From assembly GCF_000188035.1 (NCBI RefSeq), contig NZ_AEUY02000005.1, forward strand, positions 868,001-932,000: DNA of 64,000 bases, given 5' to 3'. Numbering within the stretch: the stretch's first letter is position 1; each line of letters opens with the position of its first letter. This document shows, in pieces, positions 20,029-30,110 of the stretch. The position numbers were made by a program, and so were the translations under genes. A model generated the notes under the pieces. It had not been told where the DNA came from. It searched no databases and saw only the letters and a program-made list of their open reading frames with translations. Origin of the DNA: Streptococcus pseudoporcinus LQ 940-04 (GTDB lineage: Bacteria; Bacillota; Bacilli; Lactobacillales; Streptococcaceae).

Positions 20029-20142
20029 CATGATTTATAAGCCAGTAGACTTTCCAAAGCTATTAGAGATATCTTTTTAAGTGAAAAAATTGTGAAAAAA
20101 ATAATTAATTGCTTTCATATTTTAGAATTCTTACAAAAAATA

Positions 20143-20151
20143 TGCTATAAT
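20143..20151 (+). promoter_or_regulatory. pgk extended -10 promoter
   Basis: TGCTATAAT 35 bp before the pgk start, with a weak TTAGAA -35 near 20122. Confidence 0.55.
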
Positions 20152-20185
20152 AAAGGGTATAAAAAATATTAAGGAGTCTATTCAC

Positions 20186-21382
20186 ATGGCTAAAATGACT
20201 GTTAAAGACCTTGACTTAAAAGGGAAAAAAGTTCTTGTTCGCGTTGACTTTAACGTACCATTAAAAGACGGTGTTATCACAAATGATAACCGTATCGCTG
20301 CTGCATTGCCAACCATTAAATACATCGTTGAAAATGGTGGCCGCGCTATCCTCTTTTCACATTTAGGTCGTGTAAAAGAAGAAGCAGACAAAGAAGGTAA
20401 ATCACTTGCGCCAGTTGCTAAAAATTTAGCAGAAAAACTTGGCCAAGATGTTGTTTTCCCTGGTGTAACACGTGGAGCAGAATTGGAAGCTGCAATTGAT
20501 GCTTTAGAAGATGGACAAGTATTACTTGTTGAAAACACTCGTTTTGAAGATGTTGATGGTAAAAAAGAATCTAAAAATGATTCAGAGCTAGGTAAGTATT
20601 GGGCTTCACTCGGAGATGGAATCTTTGTAAATGATGCTTTTGGGACAGCACACCGTGCGCATGCTTCAAACGTTGGTATTTCTGCAAATGTTGAAAAAGC
20701 TGTTGCAGGATTCCTTTTAGAAAATGAAATTGCCTATATTAAAGAAGCGGTTGAAAAGCCTGAACGTCCATTCGTAGCTATTTTAGGTGGTTCAAAGGTT
20801 TCAGATAAGATTGGGGTTATTGAAAACCTTCTTGAAAAAGCAGATAAAGTTCTTATTGGTGGCGGAATGACTTACACATTCTACAAAGCGCAAGGAATTG
20901 AAATTGGAAACTCTCTTGTTGAGGAAGACAAACTGGATGTTGCCAAAGAGTTGCTTGAAAAATCAAATGGCAAATTAATTTTACCAGTTGATTCTAAAGA
21001 AGCTAATGCTTTTGCCGACTATACTGAAGTACGCGATACAGAGGGTGAAGCGGTTTCAGAAGGTTTCTTAGGCTTAGATATTGGACCTAAGTCAATTGCA
21101 GCTTTCGACAAAGCTCTTGAAGGCGCTAAGACAGTTGTTTGGAATGGGCCAATGGGTGTATTCGAAAATCCTGATTTCCAAGCAGGTACAATTGGAGTGA
21201 TGGATTCTATTGTTAAACAACCAGGTGTTAAATCAATCATCGGTGGTGGTGATTCTGCAGCGGCAGCAATCAACCTTGGCCGTGCCGACAAATTCTCATG
21301 GATTTCAACAGGTGGTGGAGCATCAATGGAATTATTAGAAGGAAAAGAATTACCAGGTCTAGCTGCCTTAACAGAAAAATAA
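20186..21382 (+). CDS. pgk: Phosphoglycerate kinase
   Basis: ATP-forming glycolytic enzyme, 398 residues, normal length. VRVDFNVPL near the N terminus binds substrate. [11 protein letters not shown] and the C-terminal [12 protein letters not shown] and [18 protein letters not shown] segments form the nucleotide side. Codon bias is strong. The 3' end of the gene is partly duplicated about 190 bp downstream (see 21502-21585), which suggests that the tail was replaced or duplicated by recombination. Confidence 0.98.
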   Translation: MAKMTVKDLDLKGKKVLVRVDFNVPLKDGVITNDNRIAAALPTIKYIVENGGRAILFSHLGRVKEEADKEGKSLAPVAKNLAEKLGQDVVFPGVTRGAELEAAIDALEDGQVLLVENTRFEDVDGKKESKNDSELGKYWASLGDGIFVNDAFGTAHRAHASNVGISANVEKAVAGFLLENEIAYIKEAVEKPERPFVAILGGSKVSDKIGVIENLLEKADKVLIGGGMTYTFYKAQGIEIGNSLVEEDKLDVAKELLEKSNGKLILPVDSKEANAFADYTEVRDTEGEAVSEGFLGLDIGPKSIAAFDKALEGAKTVVWNGPMGVFENPDFQAGTIGVMDSIVKQPGVKSIIGGGDSAAAAINLGRADKFSWISTGGGASMELLEGKELPGLAALTEK

Positions 21383-21451
21383 AATTCCACCTGTTGCCAG
21401 TCTCTGCAAAATCCTGATTTTGTAGAAAAAGGAACAAAACTGGAATGTTAG

Positions 21452-21478
21452 AAAAAGGTCGCATATGCGGCCTTTTTT
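21452..21478 (+). terminator. First terminator after pgk
   Basis: AAAAGGTCGC and GCGGCCTTTT (one wobble pair) around an ATAT loop, then Ts. Confidence 0.85.
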
Positions 21479-21501
21479 GATAATGGAAGTATTTGTGACG
21501 C

Positions 21502-21585
21502 GGTGGTGGAGCATCAATGGAATTATTAGAAGGAAAGGAACTACCGGGTCTAGCAGCTCTGACTGATAATAATAAGGTTTTTTGA
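21502..21585 (+). pseudogene. Duplicated 3' end of pgk
   Basis: The first 35 bases are identical to pgk 21311-21345. The copy then diverges at third-codon positions while still encoding [15 protein letters not shown], and ends with a TGA after KVF. It has no start or ribosome site and sits between two terminators. It looks like the tail of an alternative pgk allele left after a recombination event. Confidence 0.8.
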
Positions 21586-21590
21586 GCCAT

Positions 21591-21619
21591 AAAAAGGTGC
21601 TTTTATAGCGCCTTTTTTT
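21591..21619 (+). terminator. Second terminator after the pgk remnant
   Basis: AAAAAGGTGC (21591-21600) and GCGCCTTTTT (21608-21617), one wobble pair, with a T run. It resembles the first pgk terminator in form, as expected if the tail and terminator were duplicated together. Confidence 0.8.
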
Positions 21620-21795
21620 ATGCTCTTCTATGTGATAGATATGTTCTTTTAGCTTGCGGGTTGACTAAAAAGGTTAGATAGGTTAAAGGGCTTCTTCAAC
21701 AGATGCTCCTCCTCTTATGGTCTGTCAACCAGAAAATGACAAAACTCTAATGAATATGGTACACTTAACTATATTTGGAAGGGATATATTGAAAA

Positions 21796-22317
21796 ATGAA
21801 TTATTATTTTGATCCTAAAAAGTTTAAGTTGGGCATGAGAACCTTTAAAACTGGCCTCTCAGTCTTCTTAGTATTGTTCCTATTTCATCTTTTTGGCTTT
21901 GAAGGGCTGCAAATTGGGGCGCTGACAGCAGTTTTTAGTTTACGAGAGAGCATTGATAAAACAGTTTCTTTTGGAACCTCTAGGATAATTGGCAACAGTA
22001 TCGGAGGCTTTTGTGCCCTCCTTTACTACCTTATGCAAATGTTATTTCATCATCAATTCTGGGTAACTTTAATTTTTGTTCCTATATTGACCATGTTAAC
22101 CATTATGTTTAATGTAGCTTTTAATAACACGGCAGGTATTATTGGCGGTGTAGCAGCGCTACTAGTCATTACCTTGTCTATCCCGTCAGGTGACACCTTT
22201 GTTTATGTTTTAGCTCGAGTTTTTGAAACATTCTGTGGTGTCTTTATTGCTATATTAGTCAATACTGATGTAGAATGGCTGCGCCGAAAGTTAAGAAAGA
22301 TAAAAAAAGAGGGCTGA
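21796..22317 (+). CDS. FUSC/aromatic acid exporter family membrane protein
   Basis: A 173-residue membrane protein with about four hydrophobic helices (around residues 20-38, 65-90, 95-125 and 128-150) and a basic C-terminal tail. The RTFKTGLSVFLVLFLF beginning and the SLRESIDKTVSFGTSRIIGN segment match the short FUSC-like proteins (aromatic acid exporter/DUF939 group). GGAAGGGA lies upstream of the ATG. Its stop lies inside the left arm of the glnR operator dyad. Transport substrate is unknown. Confidence 0.65.
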   Translation: MNYYFDPKKFKLGMRTFKTGLSVFLVLFLFHLFGFEGLQIGALTAVFSLRESIDKTVSFGTSRIIGNSIGGFCALLYYLMQMLFHHQFWVTLIFVPILTMLTIMFNVAFNNTAGIIGGVAALLVITLSIPSGDTFVYVLARVFETFCGVFIAILVNTDVEWLRRKLRKIKKEG

Positions 22318-22369
22318 TGTTAGAAAATGTAACATCAGTTCTTGACATTTAGTATGCATGCGTTATAAT
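22314..22369 (+). promoter_or_regulatory. GlnR operator and promoter of glnRA
   Basis: TGTTAGAAAATGTAACA (22318-22334) is a perfect match to the GlnR box TGTNAN7TNACA. The dyad extends to nine perfect base pairs per arm (22314-22322 and 22330-22338). TTGACA (22342-22347) and TATAAT (22364-22369), with a 16-bp spacer, follow. Autorepression of glnRA in high nitrogen is the known logic. Confidence 0.88.
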
Positions 22370-22392
22370 AGGGGGTGTGAAAGGAGGAATTC

Positions 22393-22764
22393 ATGAAAGA
22401 AAAAGAATTAAGACGATCAATGGCAGTATTCCCTATCGGTACCGTTATGAAACTAACAGATCTGTCTGCTAGACAGATTCGTTACTATGAGGATCAAGAG
22501 CTCATCAAGCCAGAGCGTACAGAAGGCAATCGCCGGATGTTTTCTTTGAACGACATGGATCGGTTGTTAGAAATTAAGGATTTTATAAATGATGGCCTTA
22601 AAATTGCTGCTATTAAACGTGAATACATTCGAAGGGAAAATAAATTCCATCAAACTGAAAAGGTCTTGACTGATGCGGATGTCAGACGAATTCTTCATGA
22701 TGAACTCTTAAGTCAAGGTGGTTTCAAGTCACCAGCGCAGCCAATGGGAAACTTTCGTATTTAA
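22393..22764 (+). CDS. glnR: Glutamine synthetase repressor GlnR
   Basis: MerR-family repressor of nitrogen genes, 123 residues. The winged HTH covers about residues 15-85 (SARQIRYYEDQELIKPERT). The C-terminal tail binds feedback-inhibited glutamine synthetase in Gram-positive bacteria. AAGGAGG precedes the start. It is followed after 41 bp by glnA, and a perfect GlnR box lies at its promoter, so it is autoregulated. Confidence 0.95.
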   Translation: MKEKELRRSMAVFPIGTVMKLTDLSARQIRYYEDQELIKPERTEGNRRMFSLNDMDRLLEIKDFINDGLKIAAIKREYIRRENKFHQTEKVLTDADVRRILHDELLSQGGFKSPAQPMGNFRI

Positions 22765-22805
22765 TGACGAACTAGATTTGGGAAATAGTAAGGAGAAATA
22801 TTTCT

Positions 22806-24152
22806 ATGGTAATCACAGCAGCTGACATTCGTCAGGAAGTAAAAGAGAAGAATGTTACCTTTCTTCGTCTAATGTTTACAGATATAATGGGAATTATGAA
22901 GAATGTTGAAATTCCTGCTACGGACGAACAGTTGGAAAAGGTTTTGTCGAATAAAGTGATGTTTGACGGTTCTTCTATTGAAGGCTTTGTTCGTATTAAT
23001 GAATCAGATATGTACTTATATCCTGACTTGGATACTTGGATTGTTTTCCCTTGGGGGGACGAAAATGGCGCTGTTGGTGGTCTGATTTGTGATATATATA
23101 CGGCAGAAGGTCAACCATTTGCGGGTGACCCTCGAGGAAACTTAAAACGTGCTTTAAAGCATATGGAAGAAGTAGGTTATAAATCTTTCAATTTGGGACC
23201 AGAACCTGAATTTTTCCTCTTCAAAATGGATGACCAAGGCAAGCCTACACTTGAGGTTAACGATAATGGTGGCTACTTTGACTTAGCTCCGACTGATCTT
23301 GCTGATAATACACGTCGTGAAATTGTTAATGTGCTTACAAAAATGGGCTTTGAAGTGGAAGCGAGTCATCACGAAGTTGCTGTAGGTCAACATGAAATCG
23401 ATTTTAAATATGATGATGTTTTAAAAGCTTGTGATAATATTCAAATTTTTAAGCTGGTTGTCAAAACAATTGCGCGTGAACATGGTTTATATGCAACTTT
23501 CATGGCTAAACCTAAATTCGGTATTAATGGTTCTGGTATGCATTGCAATATGTCCTTGTTTGATAAAGACGGCAATAATGCTTTTTATGATGAAAATGAT
23601 GGTCGCGGTATGCAACTATCTGAAGATGCTTACTATTTCCTAGGTGGCTTAATGAAGCATGCTTACAGCTATACCGCTATCACGAATCCGACAGTTAATT
23701 CTTATAAACGTTTGGTGCCGGGCTATGAAGCTCCTGTGTATGTTGCTTGGGCTGGCCGCAACCGCTCGCCGCTCATTCGAGTGCCTGCTTCTCGTGGTAA
23801 GGGAACTCGTTTAGAATTACGCTCCGTTGATCCAACGGCTAATCCTTACTTGGCCTTAGCTGTGCTTTTAGAATCTGGACTAGATGGTATCGAAAACAAA
23901 ATTGAAGCACCGACTCCGGTCGAAGCCAATATTTACACGATGTCTATCGAAGAACGTCAAGCAGCTGGTATCGTTGATCTTCCTTCAACCCTTCATAATG
24001 CTATCAAGGCACTTCAAACGGACGATGTTGTTATAAATGCACTAGGTGAACATATTTATACGAATTTCATCGAAGCTAAGCGCATTGAATGGGCCTCTTA
24101 TGCAACCTTTGTCTCACAATGGGAAATTGATAACTATCTTCATAGTTATTAG
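22806..24152 (+). CDS. glnA: Glutamine synthetase type I
   Basis: ATP-dependent ammonia assimilation enzyme, 448 residues, the size of the GSI-alpha type of Firmicutes. The [10 protein letters not shown] loop, [16 protein letters not shown] ammonium/metal motif and [10 protein letters not shown] are present. It lacks the adenylylation segment of the larger GSI-beta enzymes, so control is by feedback and GlnR. It is the second gene of the glnRA operon, ended by a strong terminator. Confidence 0.97.
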   Translation: MVITAADIRQEVKEKNVTFLRLMFTDIMGIMKNVEIPATDEQLEKVLSNKVMFDGSSIEGFVRINESDMYLYPDLDTWIVFPWGDENGAVGGLICDIYTAEGQPFAGDPRGNLKRALKHMEEVGYKSFNLGPEPEFFLFKMDDQGKPTLEVNDNGGYFDLAPTDLADNTRREIVNVLTKMGFEVEASHHEVAVGQHEIDFKYDDVLKACDNIQIFKLVVKTIAREHGLYATFMAKPKFGINGSGMHCNMSLFDKDGNNAFYDENDGRGMQLSEDAYYFLGGLMKHAYSYTAITNPTVNSYKRLVPGYEAPVYVAWAGRNRSPLIRVPASRGKGTRLELRSVDPTANPYLALAVLLESGLDGIENKIEAPTPVEANIYTMSIEERQAAGIVDLPSTLHNAIKALQTDDVVINALGEHIYTNFIEAKRIEWASYATFVSQWEIDNYLHSY

Positions 24153-24156
24153 CTAT

Positions 24157-24188
24157 AAAAAATCACTAGTTTTGCCTAGTGATTTTTT
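24157..24188 (+). terminator. Terminator after glnA
   Basis: The perfect arms AAAAAATCACTAG (24157-24169) and CTAGTGATTTTTT (24176-24188) surround a 6-nt loop. Confidence 0.9.
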
Positions 24189-24325
24189 AAATATATTCAT
24201 TTTATTGTTTTTTTATAAATAAAAAAATCAGAAAATATTGATTTGATAAGGATTCTGTTAAGATTATTCTATAAAAATTTAATATCAAAATTTTCAGACA
24301 AATCTATTCCCTTTTTTCTGAATTG

Positions 24326-24334
24326 TGATATAAT
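24326..24334 (+). promoter_or_regulatory. oppA extended -10 promoter
   Basis: TGATATAAT, 47 bp before the oppA start. The 190 bp before it are AT-rich with no further clear site. Confidence 0.55.
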
Positions 24335-24381
24335 TTAATCTATCAACTTACACACAATATGTTTAACTAGGAGGTTTTTAC

Positions 24382-26040
24382 ATGAACGAGCAACAAAAAG
24401 CAAGATGGAAACGCGTTGGTCTAGGAGCAATGACACTTGCATCTGCCACGCTATTAATAGCTTGTGGAAATAAATCTACCACTAAAGCTGGTAACAAAGA
24501 TGAAATCAACTGGTATACTCCAACTGAAATTATTTCTTTAGATATTTCTAAGAACACAGATTCTTATTCTTCATTGGCCATTGGAAACTCTGAAAGTAAT
24601 TTACTCCGAGTTGATGATAAAGGAAAACTTCAGCCGGATTTAGCGAAGAAAGTTGATGTTTCAAAAGATGGCTTGACCTATACAGCAACTTTGCGTGATG
24701 GCTTGAAATGGTCTGATGGTAGCGAGTTGACAGCAAAAGACTTTGTCTATTCTTGGAAACGTATTGTTGATCCAGCCACTGCCTCAGAATATGCTTATTT
24801 AACTTTTGATGCTCATTTGAAAAATGCAGAAGAAATCAATTCTGGTAAAAACAAGGATTTAGATTCACTAGGTGTTAAAGCTGAAGGCAATAAAGTTATT
24901 TTTACCTTGTCTAAACCATCACCGCAGTTCAAGAGTCTATTATCATTTGCTAGCTTTATGCCACAAAAAGAAGAATTTGTGAAAAAAGCTGGTAAGGATT
25001 ATGGAACATCTTCAGATAAACAAATTTACTCTGGTCCTTATACTGTTGAAAAATGGAATGGTACTAGTGGAACTTTCAAACTTATAAAAAACAAAAATTA
25101 CTGGAATGCAAAAGCTGTTAAGACAAAAGTAGTAAACGTTCAAACTGTTAAAAAACCTGATACGGCTGTTCAAATGTACAAACAAGGTAAGCTTGATTTG
25201 GCAAATATTTCAGCAACTTCAGCTATCTACAATGCCAACAAGAAAAATAAAGACATTGTTGATGTTCCAGAAGCAACAACGGCTTATATGGTTTACAACC
25301 AAACTGGAAAAGTACCTGCTTTATCAAATACTAAAATTCGTCAGGCTTTGAACTTGGCGACAGATCGTAAAGGTATTGTAGCGGCAGCTGTGGATACTGG
25401 CTCAAAACCTGCGACAGCGATTGCCCCAACTGGCCTTGCTAAACTTAAAGATGGTTCAGATTTAACAAAATATGTCGCACCAGGTTATAAGTATGATGAA
25501 AAAGAAGCTGCTAAGCTCTTTAAAGAAGGTTTGAAAGAACTTGGTAAGGATTCTGCGAAAATAACGGTGACGGCTGATGCGGATAGTCCGGTAGCTAAAG
25601 CAACGGTTGATTACATTAAAGAAACATGGGAAAAAGCACTTCCAGGGCTTACTGTTGAAGAAAAATTTGTAACCTTTAAGCAACGTCTGGAAGATACAAA
25701 AAATCAAAACTTTGATGTTGCTCTTGCTCTTTGGGGTGGTGATTATCCAGAAGGTTCAACTTTCTATGGTCTCTTCACATCTGATGCTGCTTACAACTAT
25801 GGCAAATTTGCAAGTCAAGAATATGATGCTGCTTATAAAAAAGCCATTACAGCTGATGCTTTAGATGTTGATGCTGCTGCCCATGATTATAAAGATGCTG
25901 AGAAAGTTCTTTATGACAATGCATACTATAACCCTGTATACTTCAGAACAACTCAAGCTCTGCAAAATCCAAGCATTAAAGGTCTCGTTCGTAATTCAAC
26001 TGGCTTAAACGTTGACTTTACCTACGCTTATAAAAAATAA
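24382..26040 (+). CDS. oppA: Oligopeptide ABC transporter, substrate-binding lipoprotein
   Basis: Extracellular peptide receptor, 552 residues. The lipobox LIAC puts the lipidated Cys at residue 28. The SBP_bac_5 fold shows the RDGLKWSDGSELTAKDFVYSWKR segment and the later DTKNQNFDVALALWGGDYP region. It heads oppABCDF. A hairpin between oppA and oppB can give excess receptor over membrane complex. Besides nutrition, Opp of pyogenic streptococci imports signalling peptides; that role is not visible here. Confidence 0.95.
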   Translation: MNEQQKARWKRVGLGAMTLASATLLIACGNKSTTKAGNKDEINWYTPTEIISLDISKNTDSYSSLAIGNSESNLLRVDDKGKLQPDLAKKVDVSKDGLTYTATLRDGLKWSDGSELTAKDFVYSWKRIVDPATASEYAYLTFDAHLKNAEEINSGKNKDLDSLGVKAEGNKVIFTLSKPSPQFKSLLSFASFMPQKEEFVKKAGKDYGTSSDKQIYSGPYTVEKWNGTSGTFKLIKNKNYWNAKAVKTKVVNVQTVKKPDTAVQMYKQGKLDLANISATSAIYNANKKNKDIVDVPEATTAYMVYNQTGKVPALSNTKIRQALNLATDRKGIVAAAVDTGSKPATAIAPTGLAKLKDGSDLTKYVAPGYKYDEKEAAKLFKEGLKELGKDSAKITVTADADSPVAKATVDYIKETWEKALPGLTVEEKFVTFKQRLEDTKNQNFDVALALWGGDYPEGSTFYGLFTSDAAYNYGKFASQEYDAAYKKAITADALDVDAAAHDYKDAEKVLYDNAYYNPVYFRTTQALQNPSIKGLVRNSTGLNVDFTYAYKK

Positions 26041-26064
26041 GAGACCTAATCGTAACGAAATAGT

Positions 26065-26097
26065 GCAAGAATTGGTTTTATACCAGTTCTTGCTTTT
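26065..26097 (+). terminator. Attenuator hairpin between oppA and oppB
   Basis: GCAAGAATTGG (26065-26075) pairs with CCAGTTCTTGC (26083-26093), one wobble pair, then TTTT. It is probably leaky, since no promoter is seen before oppB. Confidence 0.65.
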
Positions 26098-26111
26098 GTT
26101 AGAGGGAAATC

Positions 26112-27026
26112 ATGACTAGATATTTATTAAAACGCGTTGCTATTTTATTAGTAACTTTATGGGTAGTTATAACCCTATCTTTTTTCCTGATGCAGATTAT
26201 GCCAGGAACTCCGTACAACAATCCGAAATTAACAGATGCAATGATTGCAATGATGAACAAGCAATATGGCTTGGATAAGCCATTATGGCAACAATACTTG
26301 AAGTATTTGTTTGATGTTCTGCATGGCGACTTTGGAACAAGTTACCAATCTGTTAATCAATCTGTCACTAAGCTCATTTCACAACGACTAGGTGTCTCTG
26401 TACACTTAGGGATTCAAGCACTTGTCGTTGGTATTTCAGGTGGTTTATTAGTTGGTGCAATTTCGGCACGTAATAAAAATAATAAAATTGATGGTTTTTT
26501 GAGTGTTATTTCAACCTTAGGTATTTCAGTACCGTCATTTATTATTGGTTTATTGCTTTTAGACTATTTTGGTTTTAAGTGGGGCCTTCTCCCATTATCT
26601 GGCTGGGGAACTTTTGCGCAAACCATTTTACCGACTTTCAGTTTAGCTATTCCGGTTTTTGCTCAAGTGACTCGTTTTTTCCGTAGTGAGATGATTGAAA
26701 CCCTGAATACAGACTATATCCAATTAGCACGTGCTAAAGGATTAACCAATAGTCAAGTAACCAATAAGCATGCTTATCGTAATTCGATGATCCCAGTGTT
26801 AACGCTTGTTGGACCAATGGCTGCTAATATTTTAACCGGATCAGCCTTGATTGAGCAAATTTTCTCAATCCCTGGTATTGGGCAGCAGTTTGTTTCATCA
26901 ATTCCGACTAAAGATTACCCTGTTATTATGGGAACGACAATTGTTTATGCCTTGATGCTTATGGTGGCTATTTTAATGACTGATATTATTATCAGTATTG
27001 CTGATCCCCGTGTACGTCTAGGATAG
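26112..27026 (+). CDS. oppB: Oligopeptide ABC transporter permease OppB
   Basis: Inner permease subunit with 304 residues and about six transmembrane helices. The cytoplasmic coupling motif ARAKGLTNSQVTNKHAYRNS (EAA loop) contacts the ATPases. The N-terminal start MTRYLLKRV is typical of DppB/OppB proteins. It follows the attenuator and precedes oppC by 9 bp. Confidence 0.95.
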   Translation: MTRYLLKRVAILLVTLWVVITLSFFLMQIMPGTPYNNPKLTDAMIAMMNKQYGLDKPLWQQYLKYLFDVLHGDFGTSYQSVNQSVTKLISQRLGVSVHLGIQALVVGISGGLLVGAISARNKNNKIDGFLSVISTLGISVPSFIIGLLLLDYFGFKWGLLPLSGWGTFAQTILPTFSLAIPVFAQVTRFFRSEMIETLNTDYIQLARAKGLTNSQVTNKHAYRNSMIPVLTLVGPMAANILTGSALIEQIFSIPGIGQQFVSSIPTKDYPVIMGTTIVYALMLMVAILMTDIIISIADPRVRLG

Positions 27027-27035
27027 GAGAGTAAG

Positions 27036-28067
27036 ATGCTAGAAGAAAAAAAATCATTTAAACTTGTTGGTGTCGGCTCAAACGCTCAACAAGAAAAAAT
27101 TGAAAAGCCAGCCTTATCTTTCCTAGAAGATGCTTGGCGACGCTTGAAAAAGAATAAATTGGCTGTTATTTCGATGGTCTTTTTGGTAACCTTATTAGTA
27201 TTTGCTGTCGGCTCAAGTTTTATCGTATCTAAAAATGATGCTAATAGTTTTGACAGTAAAGAGGTTAATATTTACCGTAATTTACCACCAAAGCTCAGCT
27301 CAAATTTACCATTTTGGAATGGTAGTATTACTTATGCTGGTAATACAGAACCTAATGATGCTTATGCAGATCAAGGTGTACCAGAAAACAAAAAATTCCT
27401 CTTAGGAACAGACAGTTTAGGACGCAGTATAGGAAAACGAATTACTGTGGGTATTCGTATTTCATTGTTGATTGCAATTGTAGCAACTTTAATTGACTTA
27501 ATTATCGGCGTGACTTATGGTTTAATTTCGGGTTTTACTGGTGGCAAAGTTGATACCCTTATGCAGCGGATTATTGAGGTTATTTCTTCAATCCCTAACT
27601 TAGTTATTGTAACAATGCTTGGCTTACTCCTTGGAAATGGGGTTTTGTCAATTATTATTTCAATTGCCATTGTTGGGTGGACTTCAATGGCGCGTCAAGT
27701 TCGGAATTTAACCCTGTCCTACCGTGAACGTGACTTCATTTTGGCTTCTCGTGCCTTAGGTGAGAGTAATTTTAAAATAGCTTTCAAGCATGTTCTTCCA
27801 AATATTTCAGGGATCATTATTGTCCAAATTATGATGACTGTTCCAAGTGCTATTATGTATGAGTCGGTATTATCTGCCATCAACCTTGGTGTTAAACCGC
27901 CGACTGCTTCACTAGGTTCTTTGATTACTGATGCTCAAGAAAACTTGCAATACTTCCCTTATCAGGTATTATTGCCAGCTCTTGCTCTTGTTTTTATTTC
28001 GTTAGCCTTTATTTTATTAGGTGATGGCTTACGTGATGCATTTGATCCAAAATCAAGTAATGACTAG
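27036..28067 (+). CDS. oppC: Oligopeptide ABC transporter permease OppC
   Basis: Second permease, 343 residues. It has an N-terminal cytoplasmic stretch, a first helix (about residues 45-65), a large external loop and a five-helix core. The EAA loop SRALGESNFKIAFKHVLPN couples to OppD/OppF. The extracytoplasmic GTDSLGRS motif is typical of OppC/DppC. It is part of oppABCDF. Confidence 0.95.
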   Translation: MLEEKKSFKLVGVGSNAQQEKIEKPALSFLEDAWRRLKKNKLAVISMVFLVTLLVFAVGSSFIVSKNDANSFDSKEVNIYRNLPPKLSSNLPFWNGSITYAGNTEPNDAYADQGVPENKKFLLGTDSLGRSIGKRITVGIRISLLIAIVATLIDLIIGVTYGLISGFTGGKVDTLMQRIIEVISSIPNLVIVTMLGLLLGNGVLSIIISIAIVGWTSMARQVRNLTLSYRERDFILASRALGESNFKIAFKHVLPNISGIIIVQIMMTVPSAIMYESVLSAINLGVKPPTASLGSLITDAQENLQYFPYQVLLPALALVFISLAFILLGDGLRDAFDPKSSND

Positions 28068-28077
28068 GAGGAAAAAC

Positions 28078-29124
28078 ATGTCAAATGAAACAATCTTAAC
28101 TGTTAAAAACCTCCACGTTGATTTCAAAACTTATGCTGGAGATGTTAAAGCTATCCGAGATATCAACTTCGAATTATATAAGGGGGAAACCCTAGCTATC
28201 GTTGGTGAATCTGGATCAGGAAAGTCTGTAACCACCCGGACCCTAATGGGCTTGAATGCCAAGAATGCAAGTATTTCAGGTGATATTGACTTTAAAGGTA
28301 AAAAACTTAATAATTTAAAAGAAGAAGAATGGGTTAAAGTTCGTGGGAAAGAAATTGCCATGATTTTCCAAGATCCAATGACTAGTTTGGATCCTACCAT
28401 GAAAATTGGCAAGCAAATTGCCGAAGCGATTCTAATCCATGAGCCTGTATCTAAGCAAGAAGCATTGGATCGTGCCTTGAAATTGATGCATCAAGTAGGT
28501 ATTCCTAATGCTGAAGAACACATCAACGATTATCCTCACCAATGGTCAGGTGGTATGCGACAACGTGCCGTTATTGCTATCGCCTTGGCAGCCAATCCGG
28601 AAATTCTGATAGCTGATGAACCAACAACTGCCCTTGATGTTACCATTCAAAATCAAATTTTGAAATTAATGAAAGGCTTGCAGTCACAAATTTCGTCGTC
28701 TATTATCTTCATTACTCATGATTTAGGAGTTGTTGCAGGTATGGCAGATCGTGTTGCTGTTATGTATGCCGGAAAGATTGTTGAATATGGTACAGTTGAC
28801 GAAGTTTTCTATAATCCACAACACCCATACACTTGGGGCCTCTTAAAATCAATGCCAACAACGGATACAGAAGCTGGTACTTTAGAATCAATTCCTGGGA
28901 CACCACCGGATTTACTAAATCCGCCAAAAGGTGATGCCTTTGCAGCTCGTAATGAATTTGCTTTGGATATTGATCATGAAGAAGAGCCCCCAATGTTTAA
29001 AGTTAGTGACACGCATTTTGCTGCTACTTGGTTGTTAGATGAGCGTGCGCCGAAAGTCATTCCTCCGGTTCAAATACAAAAACGTTGGAAGAAATGGGCT
29101 GAAAAGAATGGAGGTCAAGCTTGA
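28078..29124 (+). CDS. oppD: Oligopeptide ABC transporter ATPase OppD
   Basis: Cytoplasmic ATPase, 348 residues. It has Walker A GESGSGKS near residue 44, the signature [12 protein letters not shown], Walker [14 protein letters not shown] and the switch His in THDLGVVAG. The C-terminal oligopeptide/dipeptide extension follows ([11 protein letters not shown]). AGGAGG sets the start at 28078; a longer frame from 28021 runs inside oppC. The stop overlaps the oppF ATG. Confidence 0.95.
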   Translation: MSNETILTVKNLHVDFKTYAGDVKAIRDINFELYKGETLAIVGESGSGKSVTTRTLMGLNAKNASISGDIDFKGKKLNNLKEEEWVKVRGKEIAMIFQDPMTSLDPTMKIGKQIAEAILIHEPVSKQEALDRALKLMHQVGIPNAEEHINDYPHQWSGGMRQRAVIAIALAANPEILIADEPTTALDVTIQNQILKLMKGLQSQISSSIIFITHDLGVVAGMADRVAVMYAGKIVEYGTVDEVFYNPQHPYTWGLLKSMPTTDTEAGTLESIPGTPPDLLNPPKGDAFAARNEFALDIDHEEEPPMFKVSDTHFAATWLLDERAPKVIPPVQIQKRWKKWAEKNGGQA

Positions 29125-30059
29125 TGACAGAAGAAGGTAAAAAATTAGTTGAGCTTAAGAATGTTTCACTGATCTTCAATAAGGGTAAAAAGAATGAAGT
29201 TAAGGCTATTGACAATATCAGCTTTGATATCTATGAAGGTGAAGTCTTTGGTCTTGTCGGAGAATCTGGATCAGGAAAGACGACAGTTGGCCGTGCTATT
29301 TTGAAGCTTTATGATATCAATGAAGGTGATATTATCTTTAATGGCAAAACGATTTCAAATCTTAAAGGTAAAGACTTACATGAGTTCCGTAAAGATGCCC
29401 AGATGATTTTCCAAGATCCACAAGCTAGTCTTAATGGGCGGATGAAAATTAGAGACATTGTTGCAGAAGGTCTAGATATTCATAAACTTTCACCAAATAA
29501 AGCAGAGCGTGAAGAACGGGTCCAGGAATTACTTGAACGTGTTGGCTTGAACCGCGACCATGTCACACGTTACCCTCATGAATTTTCTGGCGGTCAACGT
29601 CAACGGATTGGTATTGCAAGAGCTTTGGCTGTTAAACCTAAGTTCATCATTGCTGACGAGCCAATATCTGCTCTAGACGTCTCCATTCAAGCACAGGTTG
29701 TTAACTTAATGCAACGATTACAAGAAGAAAGAGGTTTGACTTATCTCTTTATTGCTCATGATTTGTCAATGGTTAAATATATTTCCGATCGTATTGGTGT
29801 TATGCATTGGGGCAAGATGTTAGAGATTGGAACTTCTGATGATGTTTACAATAACCCTATTCATCCCTACACTAGGAGCCTCCTCTCTGCTATCCCAGAA
29901 CCAGATCCTGATATTGAGCGTCAACGGGTTGCTGAAATTTACGATCCAAGTATCGAAATGGACGGACAAGAACGTCATATGCATGAAATTACGCCAGGTC
30001 ACTTTGTTTTATCGACCGAAGCAGAAGCAGAAGCATATAGAGCTCAACAAAGAAAGTAA
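29124..30059 (+). CDS. oppF: Oligopeptide ABC transporter ATPase OppF
   Basis: Second ATPase, 311 residues, with Walker A GESGSGKT, signature FSGGQRQRIGIA, Walker B FIIADEPISALDV and the OppF C-terminal extension. The ATG at 29124 overlaps the oppD stop (TGATG), with GGAGG at 29110-29114. It is the last gene of the opp operon and is followed at once by a strong terminator. Confidence 0.95.
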   Translation: MTEEGKKLVELKNVSLIFNKGKKNEVKAIDNISFDIYEGEVFGLVGESGSGKTTVGRAILKLYDINEGDIIFNGKTISNLKGKDLHEFRKDAQMIFQDPQASLNGRMKIRDIVAEGLDIHKLSPNKAEREERVQELLERVGLNRDHVTRYPHEFSGGQRQRIGIARALAVKPKFIIADEPISALDVSIQAQVVNLMQRLQEERGLTYLFIAHDLSMVKYISDRIGVMHWGKMLEIGTSDDVYNNPIHPYTRSLLSAIPEPDPDIERQRVAEIYDPSIEMDGQERHMHEITPGHFVLSTEAEAEAYRAQQRK

Positions 30060-30076
30060 AATAACTTAAATAAGTC

Positions 30077-30106
30077 AAAAAAACCAATCCTCGGATTGGT
30101 TTTTTG
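30077..30106. terminator. Bidirectional terminator between oppF and rnjA
   Basis: The perfect arms AAAAAACCAATCC and GGATTGGTTTTTT enclose a 2-4 nt loop between convergent genes. Confidence 0.9.
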
Positions 30107-30110
30107 TTGA

